A stretch of 64,000 bases of DNA from an uncultured Steroidobacter sp. GTDB taxonomy: Bacteria > Pseudomonadota > Gammaproteobacteria > Steroidobacterales > Steroidobacteraceae. The notes below the pieces were generated by a model, which searched no databases, was not told the origin of the DNA, and saw nothing but the letters and a program-made list of their open reading frames with translations. Both the position numbers and the translations under genes were made by a program. Positions 41,401 through 49,781 of this stretch are shown in pieces; the first letter of the stretch is position 1, and each line of letters starts with the position of its first letter. The DNA lies in NCBI GenBank assembly GCA_937864115.1, contig CALMII010000003.1, positions 167,121 to 231,120 on the forward strand. Direction: 5' to 3'.

Positions 41401-41751
41401 ATGCGCGAGGTGACAGAGCATCGGGTCGATGCATGCAATGAGCGAATTCGAGTCTGGGCTGACCCGGACAATCGTGGCGACAATCACGCATACATCGCGG
41501 AGTGGGACAACGGCGCGACCGGCGGCGTAGCCCGTATTGACTTCCAGGTCGGCGCTGTCGGGCTCGGCCTCGGCGTGAATGGCATCACCAACGAGGTGTT
41601 GCTGGCCATCGTCTCGGACCGGCTCAAGCAGTTCCAGCAGGGCCCCGCCTATTGCCAGGAAAACGATCGCGTCATCGATTCGATCCAAACCGCCATGTTC
41701 TGGCTCGCCGAGAGATCCAATCGCGTCGCCAGCGAAAAGACGGCGGCGTGA
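41401..41751 (+). CDS. Tad1/Acb2-type anti-defence nucleotide sponge
   Basis: 116 residues with ribosome site AGGAGG. N-terminal strands (IRVWADPDNRGDNHAYIAEW, ARIDFQVGAV) are followed by the helical hairpin GVNGITNEVLLAIVSDRL, FQQGPAYCQEND, TAMFWLAERSN. This matches the Acb2/Tad1 hairpin family; the N-terminal beta part makes it more like Tad1, which binds the cyclic ADP-ribose signal of Thoeris, and some members bind CBASS nucleotides. Sits with SSB and replication genes, so it would be made early. Call rests on remembered family patterns. Confidence 0.72.
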   Translation: MREVTEHRVDACNERIRVWADPDNRGDNHAYIAEWDNGATGGVARIDFQVGAVGLGLGVNGITNEVLLAIVSDRLKQFQQGPAYCQENDRVIDSIQTAMFWLAERSNRVASEKTAA

Positions 41752-41754
41752 TTC

Positions 41755-42177
41755 ATGCGGGAGGGCGGAGTACAGCGTCTCATATGGCTCGCACTTGCAA
41801 GAACGACCGTCCTGTTCCGCAACAATGCGGGAAAGGCATGGTTGAGCGGCGGCGGCAAGGTGAGGCGACTCGAGGACGGCAGCGTCGTTGTGCCGTTCGC
41901 GCGGCCCATCGCCCTGGGCCTTGCAAAGACGAACGGCGACAGCCCTGATGGCATGCATGACCTGGTCGGCTACACGTCGATCACCATCACGCCAGAAATG
42001 GTAGGCCGCCGTGTCGCCGTCTTCACATCGATCGAAGCAAAGGAGTCAGGCGGCGGAGAGGTCACTGCGGAACAGCAGAAATTCTGCGAGGTCATCCGCA
42101 AAGCGGGTGGAATTTCAGGGATCGCCTCAAGCCCAGCTATGGCGCAGTTGATCATAAATGAGTATTGTCCGCCTTAA
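41755..42177 (+). CDS. VRR-NUC nuclease
   Basis: 140 residues. GMHDLVGYTSI (metal-binding Asp), VAVFTSIEAKESGGGEVTAEQQKFCEVIRKAGGISGIASS follows the VRR-NUC pattern (E-x-K with Gln in the next helix). These nucleases of the PD-(D/E)xK class cut branched or structured DNA in replication or recombination. The stop overlaps an operator site at 42174. Confidence 0.85.
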   Translation: MREGGVQRLIWLALARTTVLFRNNAGKAWLSGGGKVRRLEDGSVVVPFARPIALGLAKTNGDSPDGMHDLVGYTSITITPEMVGRRVAVFTSIEAKESGGGEVTAEQQKFCEVIRKAGGISGIASSPAMAQLIINEYCPP

Positions 42178-42191
42178 TCAAATTTGATTAA
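42174..42191. promoter_or_regulatory. Repressor operator before primase-helicase
   Basis: TTAATCAAATTTGATTAA, a perfect palindrome of the operator family but with TAATC arms in place of TACTC. No clear -10 could be fitted within 17 bp. It lies 132 bp upstream of the primase-helicase start. Confidence 0.55.
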
Positions 42192-42323
42192 GTCGCATCG
42201 TATACGGTGCGGTCTAGGGTTCGCGACCCGAAAGCGCTTCCTGCCAGCGTTGACCGCTTCCGTTCTCCGGCAGACGTTGTTGCAGGGGACGTATGAAAAC
42301 TCTTCGTGTCGGGATGCTCAGGA

Positions 42324-45089
42324 ATGCATGAGCACGATGTAACACGACAATTGCTCGACGCGATGCGATCGCACGGTATCGATACCGATGCCGAGATCGT
42401 TGCGGACGGCAAGATCCATCGCTTCCATGTGAAGGGCGATCGTCGCGGCTCGCGCAACGGCTGGCTGATCGCGCATTGCGATGACAAGCCGGCCGGCGCG
42501 TTCGGGTCCATGAAGGAAGGAACGAAGTACACCTGGTCGGCCCAGGGCGCGACCGAACTGACGCCGGAGCAGCGCCGCGAGTGGAAGCGGAAAATGGAGC
42601 AGGCGAAGCGCGATCGCGCCGCCGCCGAGCGCAAGGCGCACGAGGATGCAGCCGCGCTGGCTCGGCAAATGTGGAATGCCGCCGAGCTTGCCGACAACGA
42701 TCACCCCTATCTGCAGCGCAAGGCAGTCAAGAGCCACGGCCTCAAGGTCGGTGCATGGCCCGTCACGAGTCGCGAGACTGGCGAGATCACCATCGTCTCG
42801 AAGCTGGCGCTGCTGGTGCCGATCCGCGCCTCGCTCGACGATATCCGTAGTCTCCAGGCGATCTTTCCGAACGACCGCAACCCGCTGCATCGTGACAAGG
42901 ACTTCCTGCGCGACGGCGAGAAGCGAGGCCTCTTCTTCACGATCGGATCCGAACCGCTCGACAGCACTATCCTACTCTGCGAAGGCTACGCTACGGGCGC
43001 CACTCTGCACGAGTGCACCGGCCACCTGGTTGTCGTCGCCTTCGACGCCGGCAACCTCGAGCCTGTCGCAAAAGTGTTCCGCGCCGCGATGCCGGACCTG
43101 CGCATCGTCATCTGCGCTGACAATGACCAGTGGACCGAGCGACCGGTGAAAAACCCCGGCGTCACGCGCGCGTTCGAGGCGGCGGACGCCGTCAACGGTC
43201 TCGTCGCGGTGCCGCAGTTCGCTGATTTGGCTTCAAAGCCGACCGACTTCAACGATCTGTGCAGGGCTGAGGGCGAGGAAGCGGTACGGACCCAGATCGA
43301 TCGCGTGCTGGTGCCGGCCCGCGTGAATGCGCTCACAGCGCCGGCTCAGCCACCCGCAAAGGATGCGACTGCGGCAGAGAATCCGCCCTCTCCCCCGCCC
43401 CGGCTGATCGGCACCAGCATCACGGACCTCGAAAAGTTGGGGCGATTCCAGATCCTCGGCTATGACCACGGCACCTACTTCATTTTCCACTATGGCAAGA
43501 AGCAGATCCTCACCTACACGAAGTCCGACTTCACCGAGAACGGGCTGATCGAAGTTGCCGAAATAAATTTCTGGGAAGAGAACTTCCCCGCCGAGAAGGG
43601 AGTCAACCGCAAGGCAGCCTTCAATTGGTTCGTCAGCGTTGCGCACGCGCGCGGCATCTACGATATCCGCCGCATCCGCGGTCGCGGCGCATGGATGGAT
43701 GAGGGACGCGTCATCTATCACCATGGCGGCTACCTGACCGTCGACAATCAGCGAGTTGCCGTCACCGATATCAATTCCAGGTACGTCTACGAACTGAAGG
43801 AGTCGCTGCCTGATCCTGACGAGCGGCCGCTCTCGGACGAGGACGGCAAGCAGATACTGAACATCGCGAAAATGTTCCGCTGGGCCAAGCCGGCGAGCGC
43901 CGTCATGCTGGCGGGCTGGGCCTTCCTCGCGCCGATCTGCGGCGTTCTGCGCTGGCGCCCGCATATCTGGATCACTGGCAGCGCCGGTACCGGCAAGAGC
44001 ACCGTCCTGATCCGCTTCGTCAATGCGCTGGTCGGCGAGTCCGGCATCTTCGCGCAAGGCAACTCGACTGAAGCCGGCATCCGCCAGGAACTCATGACGG
44101 ACGCGATCCCGGTCACGATCGACGAGGGCGAACAGAATGAGGAAGCCGACATCAGACGCGTGCAGGCCATCCTGTCGCTGATCCGGCAAGCCTCGACCGA
44201 GTCGCAGGCGCGCACGCTGAAGGGCACGCCAGGCGGGCATGCGTTGCGGTTCCTGATTCGGTCCATGTTCTGCTTGGGCTCTATTCAGGTCGGTATCAAG
44301 CATCAGGCCGACGTCGACCGACTCACGCTGCTCGTTCTCGACAGTGGCGGCGAGGATCCGAAAGGAGAATGGGCAGCTCTGGATGAGGCGATGCATACGA
44401 TCATTGGCCGCGATCGGACCATCTCGGCTCGCCTGCTCCGCCGCGCCATCAACATGCTGCCGACGATCAACCACAACATCGAAGTCTTCACGACGGTTGC
44501 GGCCGCGAAGTTTGGCCGACAGCGCGATGGAGACCAGTACGGCACGATGCTGGCCGGCGCTTGGTCGATGACCTCCTCGGCGCCCGCAACGGAAGCCGAG
44601 GCGGCGCGACTGATCGATAGCTACGACTGGTCTGAGCATCGGGACCGGTCCGAGACCGACGAATCGATGCTGGCGCTCTCCGCCCTGATGGAGGCGCATA
44701 TCCGAGTTCAGGGCGGGGCCGACGTCACGGTCTACGAACTGGTCTGCGCCGCCAGCGATGTCGGGACCTCGAAGATTCCGCGCGCGAGCGCTGACGCCGT
44801 CCTGCTGCGCCACGGCATGCGCGTGACGGATGGCTTCCTCGCTCTGGCAAACAGCAGCAATGAACCGCGCCGCCTCGTCGCTGATTCATCCTTTGCGGCC
44901 GACCTGCGCGGCATGCTTCTGCGCATCGCGGGTGCCGACCGCAACGCCAACAAGACCATGAAGTTCAACGGCGTGGACACGAAATGCATCCGCGTGCCGA
45001 TCGCGAATCTGATCGCCGACGAGCCGCCACGTATCGTCGCGCCGGAGGGCGTCCCAGACGGACGCTGGGATTGGGGTAGCGAGAAGTGA
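42324..45089 (+). CDS. Toprim primase with D5-like/DUF927 helicase
   Basis: 921 residues from ATG 42324 (GTG 42306 possible). N-terminal 230 residues: Toprim module (TILLCEGYATGATLHE, VVVAFDAGN, RIVICADNDQW with catalytic Glu/Asp set). Residues about 370-740: DUF927-type AAA helicase with Walker A ITGSAGTGKSTV and Walker B PVTIDEGEQNEE. It makes primers and unwinds DNA at phage replication. No N-terminal zinc ribbon is evident. The largest gene of the window. Confidence 0.85.
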   Translation: MHEHDVTRQLLDAMRSHGIDTDAEIVADGKIHRFHVKGDRRGSRNGWLIAHCDDKPAGAFGSMKEGTKYTWSAQGATELTPEQRREWKRKMEQAKRDRAAAERKAHEDAAALARQMWNAAELADNDHPYLQRKAVKSHGLKVGAWPVTSRETGEITIVSKLALLVPIRASLDDIRSLQAIFPNDRNPLHRDKDFLRDGEKRGLFFTIGSEPLDSTILLCEGYATGATLHECTGHLVVVAFDAGNLEPVAKVFRAAMPDLRIVICADNDQWTERPVKNPGVTRAFEAADAVNGLVAVPQFADLASKPTDFNDLCRAEGEEAVRTQIDRVLVPARVNALTAPAQPPAKDATAAENPPSPPPRLIGTSITDLEKLGRFQILGYDHGTYFIFHYGKKQILTYTKSDFTENGLIEVAEINFWEENFPAEKGVNRKAAFNWFVSVAHARGIYDIRRIRGRGAWMDEGRVIYHHGGYLTVDNQRVAVTDINSRYVYELKESLPDPDERPLSDEDGKQILNIAKMFRWAKPASAVMLAGWAFLAPICGVLRWRPHIWITGSAGTGKSTVLIRFVNALVGESGIFAQGNSTEAGIRQELMTDAIPVTIDEGEQNEEADIRRVQAILSLIRQASTESQARTLKGTPGGHALRFLIRSMFCLGSIQVGIKHQADVDRLTLLVLDSGGEDPKGEWAALDEAMHTIIGRDRTISARLLRRAINMLPTINHNIEVFTTVAAAKFGRQRDGDQYGTMLAGAWSMTSSAPATEAEAARLIDSYDWSEHRDRSETDESMLALSALMEAHIRVQGGADVTVYELVCAASDVGTSKIPRASADAVLLRHGMRVTDGFLALANSSNEPRRLVADSSFAADLRGMLLRIAGADRNANKTMKFNGVDTKCIRVPIANLIADEPPRIVAPEGVPDGRWDWGSEK

Positions 45090-45095
45090 CGTCGG

Positions 45096-45608
45096 CTACA
45101 GTCGCATGACCAGCGACTGCATTCGTTCGGTCGGCTGATCTTCGCCGCTGAGAAGATTCCTGATAGCGCGATCGGACACGCCCAGCGTGCGCGCAATGCT
45201 GCGGATCGATTCTGTTTCTGCCTGCTTGCGCAGCTTGCGAATGACGGCGTCACGCTCGGCCGCCGTCAGCGTGGAACGCGACTTGCCCCTGGGCCAGTGG
45301 CCCAGGCCATCGGCGCGCATACTCTCGATCGCATCGTAGTCCTCTCTCGTGATCGTCTCGGCTTGCGCCGCGTCGTAGTCGTCGGCGGATCGCATGTCCT
45401 CCGCGACGCTCACGCCGCGATGACGCGCGGAGAGTAGCGCCGCCGCGCGTGACAGCCCGTAGATGGCCTGCGTCAGATGGCGCAGGCCGGTGGAATCCTC
45501 CGGGTCCGCGTACCGCTCGATGCGGTCGGCGAGGCGGCGCACATCGCGCACTGCGGCCCGGATGGATGTCGGGCCGAGTGGGCGGCGGGAGAATTGCTGG
45601 CGACTCAT
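45096..45608 (-). CDS. HTH DNA-binding protein
   Basis: 170 residues. N-terminal half helical (AAVRDVRRLADRIERYADPED). The C-terminal HTH SIRSIARTLGVSDRAIRNLLSGE follows a basic linker (HWPRGKSRSTLTAAERDAVIRKLRKQ). Last gene of a short leftward operon, facing the primase gene end (6-bp gap). ATGA overlap with the next gene. Probably a phage regulator; binding site unknown. Confidence 0.6.
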   Translation of the reverse strand: MSRQQFSRRPLGPTSIRAAVRDVRRLADRIERYADPEDSTGLRHLTQAIYGLSRAAALLSARHRGVSVAEDMRSADDYDAAQAETITREDYDAIESMRADGLGHWPRGKSRSTLTAAERDAVIRKLRKQAETESIRSIARTLGVSDRAIRNLLSGEDQPTERMQSLVMRL

Positions 45609-45979
45609 CGCGCGCGATCCGCTGTCATGCAGCCATATGGTGCGCTAGTTTCTTTGATGGCCACCAGTGACCGATCCACCACGTCGTAGCGAGCGGCGGC
45701 ATGGCGATCACGAGCGACCCGAAGAGCGGCTCCTGCAATCTTTCTCGCGCCGCTGGTAGTGGTCGCGGCGCCAACAATGACGCCTGCTGATCTCAGATCA
45801 GCATTCGATCGTTCGATTACCAGGTATCGCTCTCCCGTATCCCGGCGCATCCACGTTAGGTCATATGCCGTCGAAATGGGATGCTCCGCCAGCGTGAAGT
45901 CGAAGAAATCCAGATAATTTTCCGGGAAATCCTTTGCCCGGAAAATTTCTGTGTACGCCTTGGGGATGAAGAAATCCAT
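45605..45979 (-). CDS. Hypothetical protein
   Basis: 124 residues, no good ribosome site, ATGA overlap with the HTH gene. Alpha/beta mix (FDFTLAEHPISTAYDLTWMRRDTGERYLVIERSN). No family or membrane segment recognised. Confidence 0.5.
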   Translation of the reverse strand: MDFFIPKAYTEIFRAKDFPENYLDFFDFTLAEHPISTAYDLTWMRRDTGERYLVIERSNADLRSAGVIVGAATTTSGARKIAGAALRVARDRHAAARYDVVDRSLVAIKETSAPYGCMTADRAR

Positions 45980-45981
45980 GA

Positions 45982-46197
45982 CTAGCCGACCGCGGAGTTG
46001 ACGTCATCGACCTTAGCCACGATGCGCTCACCACGGACCCGCAGAGGCATCGCGTGTGCAGTCTGGATCGCCTCAGCCTCGCTGGAGCTGTCAGCGATCT
46101 CCAGCGAATCGCAGCCGTCATACTCACCATCGATCCAGCGGGCGCCGAACCATTCCGTGCCGTCGCGAAACACGTTGATCTTGATCTGCTTGCTCAT
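45982..46197 (-). CDS. Small hypothetical protein, 71 aa
   Basis: Starts MSKQIKINVFRDGTEWFGARW with ribosome site GAGGAGATAGAG. Beta-rich small protein of a type seen often in phage early regions. First gene after the promoter at 46298-46326. Confidence 0.6.
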   Translation of the reverse strand: MSKQIKINVFRDGTEWFGARWIDGEYDGCDSLEIADSSSEAEAIQTAHAMPLRVRGERIVAKVDDVNSAVG

Positions 46198-46297
46198 CTC
46201 TCTATCTCCTCGCCTACTCACCGGCGGCGGTGTCGGTCGGTAGTGACCGTGGGAATCCTGTGCTGGCCGATCAGGTTCTCTCATCGACCACGCCGCC

Positions 46298-46326
46298 AGA
46301 GTATCAATAGGTCCGCACCTCGTCAA
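46298..46326 (-). promoter_or_regulatory. Leftward promoter within tandem repeats
   Basis: TTGACG (46326-46321), 17 bp, TACTCT (46303-46298) on the minus strand. The promoter spans two copies of TCAATAGGTCCGCAC (46304-46318 and 46323-46337, period 19), which may be regulator sites. Confidence 0.6.
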
Positions 46327-46353
46327 TAGGTCCGCACTTGATTTGCACCAAAC

Positions 46354-46373
46354 TACTGTACATTAATACAGTA
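46354..46373. promoter_or_regulatory. LexA (SOS) box
   Basis: TACTGTACATTAATACAGTA fits the gammaproteobacterial LexA consensus CTGT-N8-ACAG with symmetric flanking TA. It ends at the first base of the ATG at 46373, with TTGCAC (46343-46348) in -35 position. The gene to the right should be induced by DNA damage. Confidence 0.75.
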
Positions 46374-46660
46374 TGTGGATGCCGCCCCGAAAACCGACCG
46401 GAACCATCGCCGCAATGATGATGGGCTGGCCGACTGTCTATGCGGTCTGCAGCAGGTGCCGGCACTATTCGATCGCGCCGATCCAGAAGATTGTCGCAGC
46501 GATGGGCAAGTCCGCGCTGGTCTCGGACGTCGAGAAGCGCCTACGCTGTAAGCGATGCGGCGCGCGGGCCTGCAGGCTCAGCTGGGATCATCCGTCGGTT
46601 GAGGAGTCGAGTTGTCCGCGGTGCGGGTTTCGGCTCGTGTCTGCGCGTCGTCGGCCGTGA
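46373..46660 (+). CDS. SOS-controlled zinc-ribbon protein
   Basis: 95 residues. Two Cys clusters (VCSRC and LRCKRCGARAC, then CPRCGF) suggest a double zinc ribbon. The first ATG overlaps the LexA box, giving almost no leader; the ATG cluster at about 46415 (MMMGWPTVYAVC) is an alternative start. The only rightward gene within a leftward region; the 3' end overlaps the convergent gene by 83 bp. A damage-induced DNA-binding or antirepressor-like role is possible, not shown. Confidence 0.6.
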   Translation: MWMPPRKPTGTIAAMMMGWPTVYAVCSRCRHYSIAPIQKIVAAMGKSALVSDVEKRLRCKRCGARACRLSWDHPSVEESSCPRCGFRLVSARRRP

Positions 46661-46997
46661 GCGATGGCCACTCACCGGCGCGAATCGCGATCTCTGCGAA
46701 TTTCCTGAACTCCACATCCTTCTGGCGCGAGATGCGATTGTACTGACGCTCCCAGAAAGCACTGCGATGCTTCTCCAGATCCAGTTTCCGGGATAGTGAG
46801 TTTATTCGGATACGGAGTTGTTCCGCTTCTGTCGGCTCCAGACCGGACATCACAACTTGGCCCGCCTTTGTATCTCTCACAGAGACGCCTAGCGCCGCGA
46901 GCTGTTCGCGCAGAGCGTCTGCATGCGGCCAGTCTTTCGCCTCCCTGGCCGCGGCGCGACGCGCCAGCAGGGAGGTAATTTGATCACGACGTGTCAT
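46578..46997 (-). CDS. Protein with cysteinyl-tRNA-synthetase-tail-like motif
   Basis: 139 residues. Residues 7-45 (ITSLLARRAAAREAKDWPHAD then ALREQLAALGVSVRDTKAG) read like the C-terminal helix pair of cysteinyl-tRNA synthetases (R-x-x-AR-x-x-KD-x-x-x-AD-x-(L/I)R-x-x-L-x-x-x-G(V/I)-x-x-x-D-(T/S)). The remainder is coiled coil. No catalytic domain is present. The start has no visible ribosome site. Confidence 0.5.
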   Translation of the reverse strand: MTRRDQITSLLARRAAAREAKDWPHADALREQLAALGVSVRDTKAGQVVMSGLEPTEAEQLRIRINSLSRKLDLEKHRSAFWERQYNRISRQKDVEFRKFAEIAIRAGEWPSLTADDAQTRAETRTADNSTPQPTDDPS

Positions 46998-47011
46998 TGG
47001 GATGGTACGGA

Positions 47012-47527
47012 TTAGGCGTCAGCCCTCGTATATATGGGCGGCGGTTTCGATGATGTCCCTTTCAGGATCTCAGCATCCAGAGCAGCGATGCAGTCCCTGT
47101 AGTAATCCGTTCCGGCCAAACACCGACGAGCCCAGCATAGTAGGAGCAGAATTTCACTCGGATCTGTATCGACTGGAGGATCGATAGCTGCTGTCAGCGC
47201 GGCGAACTGCTGCTCACCAAGCTCAATCATTTGGCGGACAGCGCCAGCAGGAACCGAGACAAGCTCATTGGCCCAGCCGCCGATAGCTTCCAGATCCTGA
47301 CGCCACTTGCCCCACTGATTCGATACTGTAGGCTGCGCGCTCGCATCGCTCTCGGCCCCGGATTTGGCCAGACGAACCGAAATCGAGTCATTCAGATTCC
47401 TCTGCTCGGAGAGTTCCCGCTGCAGGCGATCAATTTCGTTGAACAGCGCCTCGGTGTCGCTGCGAGGCCATAACTCACGAGCGTCGAATCTGGCGCGCTT
47501 CTCTTTCAGCCATTCTGTCTTTTTCAC
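47012..47527 (-). CDS. Coiled-coil hypothetical protein
   Basis: 171 residues from GTG 47527 (GTGA overlap). N-terminal coiled coil (LFNEIDRLQRELSEQRNLNDSI), then helical segment (AVRQMIELGEQQFAALTAAI) and a C-terminal Cys-containing helix (LLLLCWARRCLAGTDYYRD). Not recognised. Confidence 0.5.
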   Translation of the reverse strand: MKKTEWLKEKRARFDARELWPRSDTEALFNEIDRLQRELSEQRNLNDSISVRLAKSGAESDASAQPTVSNQWGKWRQDLEAIGGWANELVSVPAGAVRQMIELGEQQFAALTAAIDPPVDTDPSEILLLLCWARRCLAGTDYYRDCIAALDAEILKGTSSKPPPIYTRADA

Positions 47528-47712
47528 TTCAGCGCCTCCCTCACGCGACCAGGATCAAAGCCGATCGCGATCAAATACGTCTCTACCGCATCAAGCATGT
47601 CCGAGAACCCAGTCTCGGCACTGCACTCCACACTGATGCGCTGACCGTTGGTGCACTCGGCCGTCATCACGAAGCGGCCGAGACTTGGTTCTGTGGTATC
47701 GCTGGCGATCAT
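47524..47712 (-). CDS. Small hypothetical protein, 62 aa
   Basis: From ATG 47712, with GAGAA upstream and 7 bp after the previous stop. VMTAECTNGQRISVECSAETGFSDMLDAVETYLIAIGFDPGRV: beta hairpin plus helix. Not recognised. Confidence 0.5.
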   Translation of the reverse strand: MIASDTTEPSLGRFVMTAECTNGQRISVECSAETGFSDMLDAVETYLIAIGFDPGRVREALK

Positions 47713-47719
47713 TTCTCGG

Positions 47720-48745
47720 TTACTCGCACAACCCATAGACCGAACTGCACTGTTGTGCTGGCTCGAGCCGGATGAAGTCGATCTGCTTGCCGCCGCGCGC
47801 CGTTGTAGCCCACTCGATGCGCTTGTCGACTCGGCATCGCTCGTGAATTTCGTGGTCCGGCTCGATCCACACGTCGACGTAGTAGATCTCGCCGTTGTCG
47901 TCTGGCTTCGCGCGAGTGGTGTGCTCCCACCCTTCTCGCGGAGTATTCGACTCCAGCGCCGAATCAGTGAAGAACGTGGTCCATCCGCGCTTCGAGGCCA
48001 TCGATACCAACCGCTCCCACTCGCGAACCTTGTCGACGTGTTTCGGAAACCGCTTACTGATCTCCAGCAATTCGTCCTTCCCTACATTGATGCAAGGCAT
48101 GCAGCCGACACGGCCCATGCCCATCATGTAGAGCGGATTCAGCTTCAGTCCGCGCCGATGGTGTGCGGCGATCACCTGGTCAGCTGTCATGTCGACAATG
48201 GGATGAACAACGGTCCACCCTTCTGCGGCGATCTCGATCGCCTTGGCATGACGTCGGTTCTCACTCTCGTCGCGCCGAATGCCGCGCCAACTCTCGACCT
48301 CGAATCCTTGGGCCATGAGATCGAGCATGTAGTTGTCGAGCGGACGCCTCTTCAACTCCTGCGTACAGAACTGCGCCATCCGGGACGGGAATCTGCCTTT
48401 CCACAAGCACAAGTCCAGAAACGGCACGCCGGTGGGATGCAGCACGCTCAACGCGTTCGCAATGATCGGGTCCGGTACGCCCTTGGTCGGCCACACGTTC
48501 TGCACGTATTCCCGCTTCTTGGCGATCCGGTCTGTGAAGTCTGCCTTCAGCACGACGTGCTTCGATCCGGCATACCGTTGCTTCTGGTACTCCCAGTGTT
48601 CGTAGACGGCATCGTGCTCGTTGCCGGTATCGGCCAGCGCAAGCACGACGTTCTCGGGACCATGCGTCTCGATCGCGAGTTCGGCTGTGATGCCGGAATC
48701 CTTGCCGGTTGAGTTCGAGACGACAGCGATGGTGGGATGGCTCAC
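47720..48745 (-). CDS. PAPS-reductase-like ATP pyrophosphatase
   Basis: 341 residues from GTG 48745. VVSNSTGKDSGITAEL is the SxGKDS P-loop of PP-loop ATP pyrophosphatases. VLALADTGNEHDAVYEHWEY, FCTQELKRRPLDNYML, and SWRGIRRDES, with GCMPCIN near 200, match phage members of the PAPS reductase family. It lacks an obvious reductase C-terminus. Possible roles are sulfur transfer, nucleotide modification or counter-defence; the substrate is unknown. Confidence 0.8.
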   Translation of the reverse strand: MSHPTIAVVSNSTGKDSGITAELAIETHGPENVVLALADTGNEHDAVYEHWEYQKQRYAGSKHVVLKADFTDRIAKKREYVQNVWPTKGVPDPIIANALSVLHPTGVPFLDLCLWKGRFPSRMAQFCTQELKRRPLDNYMLDLMAQGFEVESWRGIRRDESENRRHAKAIEIAAEGWTVVHPIVDMTADQVIAAHHRRGLKLNPLYMMGMGRVGCMPCINVGKDELLEISKRFPKHVDKVREWERLVSMASKRGWTTFFTDSALESNTPREGWEHTTRAKPDDNGEIYYVDVWIEPDHEIHERCRVDKRIEWATTARGGKQIDFIRLEPAQQCSSVYGLCE

Positions 48746-48921
48746 TCCCGGATCCCTCTCCGCTTCTGCCCCGCCCTCTCTTTCAACGAGCGCGCTTTCC
48801 GACGCAGCAGGAACCCGCGCACACGACCCAGTCGGTCGCGCGGGTCCACGTCAGCCGGCAAATGGAATGGCGCCTCGACGACGAGTCGGTCATCTGGACG
48901 ACCGAACAGCTTGCCCAGCAT
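48742..48921 (-). CDS. Small basic protein, 59 aa
   Basis: MLGKLFGRPDDRLVVEAPFH then an Arg/Lys-rich tail (LGRVRGFLLRRKARSLKERAG). It overlaps its neighbours by TGATG and GTGA. Nucleic-acid binding is suggested by charge only. Confidence 0.45.
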   Translation of the reverse strand: MLGKLFGRPDDRLVVEAPFHLPADVDPRDRLGRVRGFLLRRKARSLKERAGQKRRGIRE

Positions 48922-49337
48922 CACGCCGCGAACCGCTGCTTCATGGCGTACTCGAGCAGGAACGTCTCGTGCCCATGCATCCGCATCGCGTCGATGTAGT
49001 TCGACACGATCAGGACCTGCCTCTGCGTGACGGCCTGACTGAGCGCGTCGAGCTCGCGGATCATCTGCCGCGCGATCGATGGCGCATTGATGCTGTCGGC
49101 GCCCGTCGCGAACGGGTACCGGCGCTGCCCGCGCAACCGATAGGAGCCTGAGACCGGGTCGCGGACATAGCGCGAGGGTGCGCGGCGTCCCGGGCCCTTC
49201 CGCGTGTAGCTGATGTTGCTCCCCTGCCCCTTCATGCGGTGGTTTCGGCGGCGCGGAGTCGGACCGGTCGCATTTACCAGCACGTTGCCAAGCAGCGCAG
49301 CGGTCGCGAGGCGACCTAAGATCGATGTGTTTCTCAC
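48921..49337 (-). CDS. Basic hypothetical protein
   Basis: 138 residues. N-terminus hydrophobic (ILGRLATAALLGNVLV) followed by a very basic stretch (RRRNHRMKGQGSNISYTRKGPGRRAP). C-terminal helical half (SIARQMIRELDALSQAVTQRQVLIVSNYIDAMRMHG). Not recognised; the start could lie later. Confidence 0.45.
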   Translation of the reverse strand: MRNTSILGRLATAALLGNVLVNATGPTPRRRNHRMKGQGSNISYTRKGPGRRAPSRYVRDPVSGSYRLRGQRRYPFATGADSINAPSIARQMIRELDALSQAVTQRQVLIVSNYIDAMRMHGHETFLLEYAMKQRFAA

Positions 49338-49358
49338 TATTGCTCTCCGAGATGGGGA

Positions 49359-49742
49359 TTACGCGCCAACCGGCACGTCGTCGTTGCAAAGGTCGGCCAG
49401 CACCTTCAAGCGTGCGGAGCCGCAGTCGAGGCGGATGCAGGGGTCGGGTCGCTCAGCCGTGACCCAGAGCGCGTTCAAGAATGCGAACAGCGCGGCTGGC
49501 CCACGCCGCCACGCCTCGTGCAGCTCGCAGCCTGGTGGCAGCGTCGCGAGTCGCGCGACGAGCCAGGAATCCGGATCGCTGCGCGCAGTGTTGGTCACGT
49601 CTGGCGTAGGCAGCAGCGATGGCGCCGAGATCGCGCGCTGGTTCCAAGTCGCGGGCGAGTTCGAGTCGCGCGGGAGCATGTTCGCAGTGGTGGGTTCGCT
49701 CGACGAACCCGTGATCTCCAACAACTTCGATGCGGCTGACAT
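49359..49742 (-). CDS. Hypothetical protein, first of leftward accessory operon
   Basis: 127 residues with ribosome site GGGAGACC. Contains a helical middle (DSWLVARLATLPPGCELHEAWRRGPAALFAFLNALWVTA) and paired Cys. First gene leftward of the twin-operator region (49782-49846). Function not recognised. Confidence 0.5.
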   Translation of the reverse strand: MSAASKLLEITGSSSEPTTANMLPRDSNSPATWNQRAISAPSLLPTPDVTNTARSDPDSWLVARLATLPPGCELHEAWRRGPAALFAFLNALWVTAERPDPCIRLDCGSARLKVLADLCNDDVPVGA

Positions 49743-49781
49743 AGGGGTCTCCCTGAATCGTTGTGATCGGTCTCATTCGCC

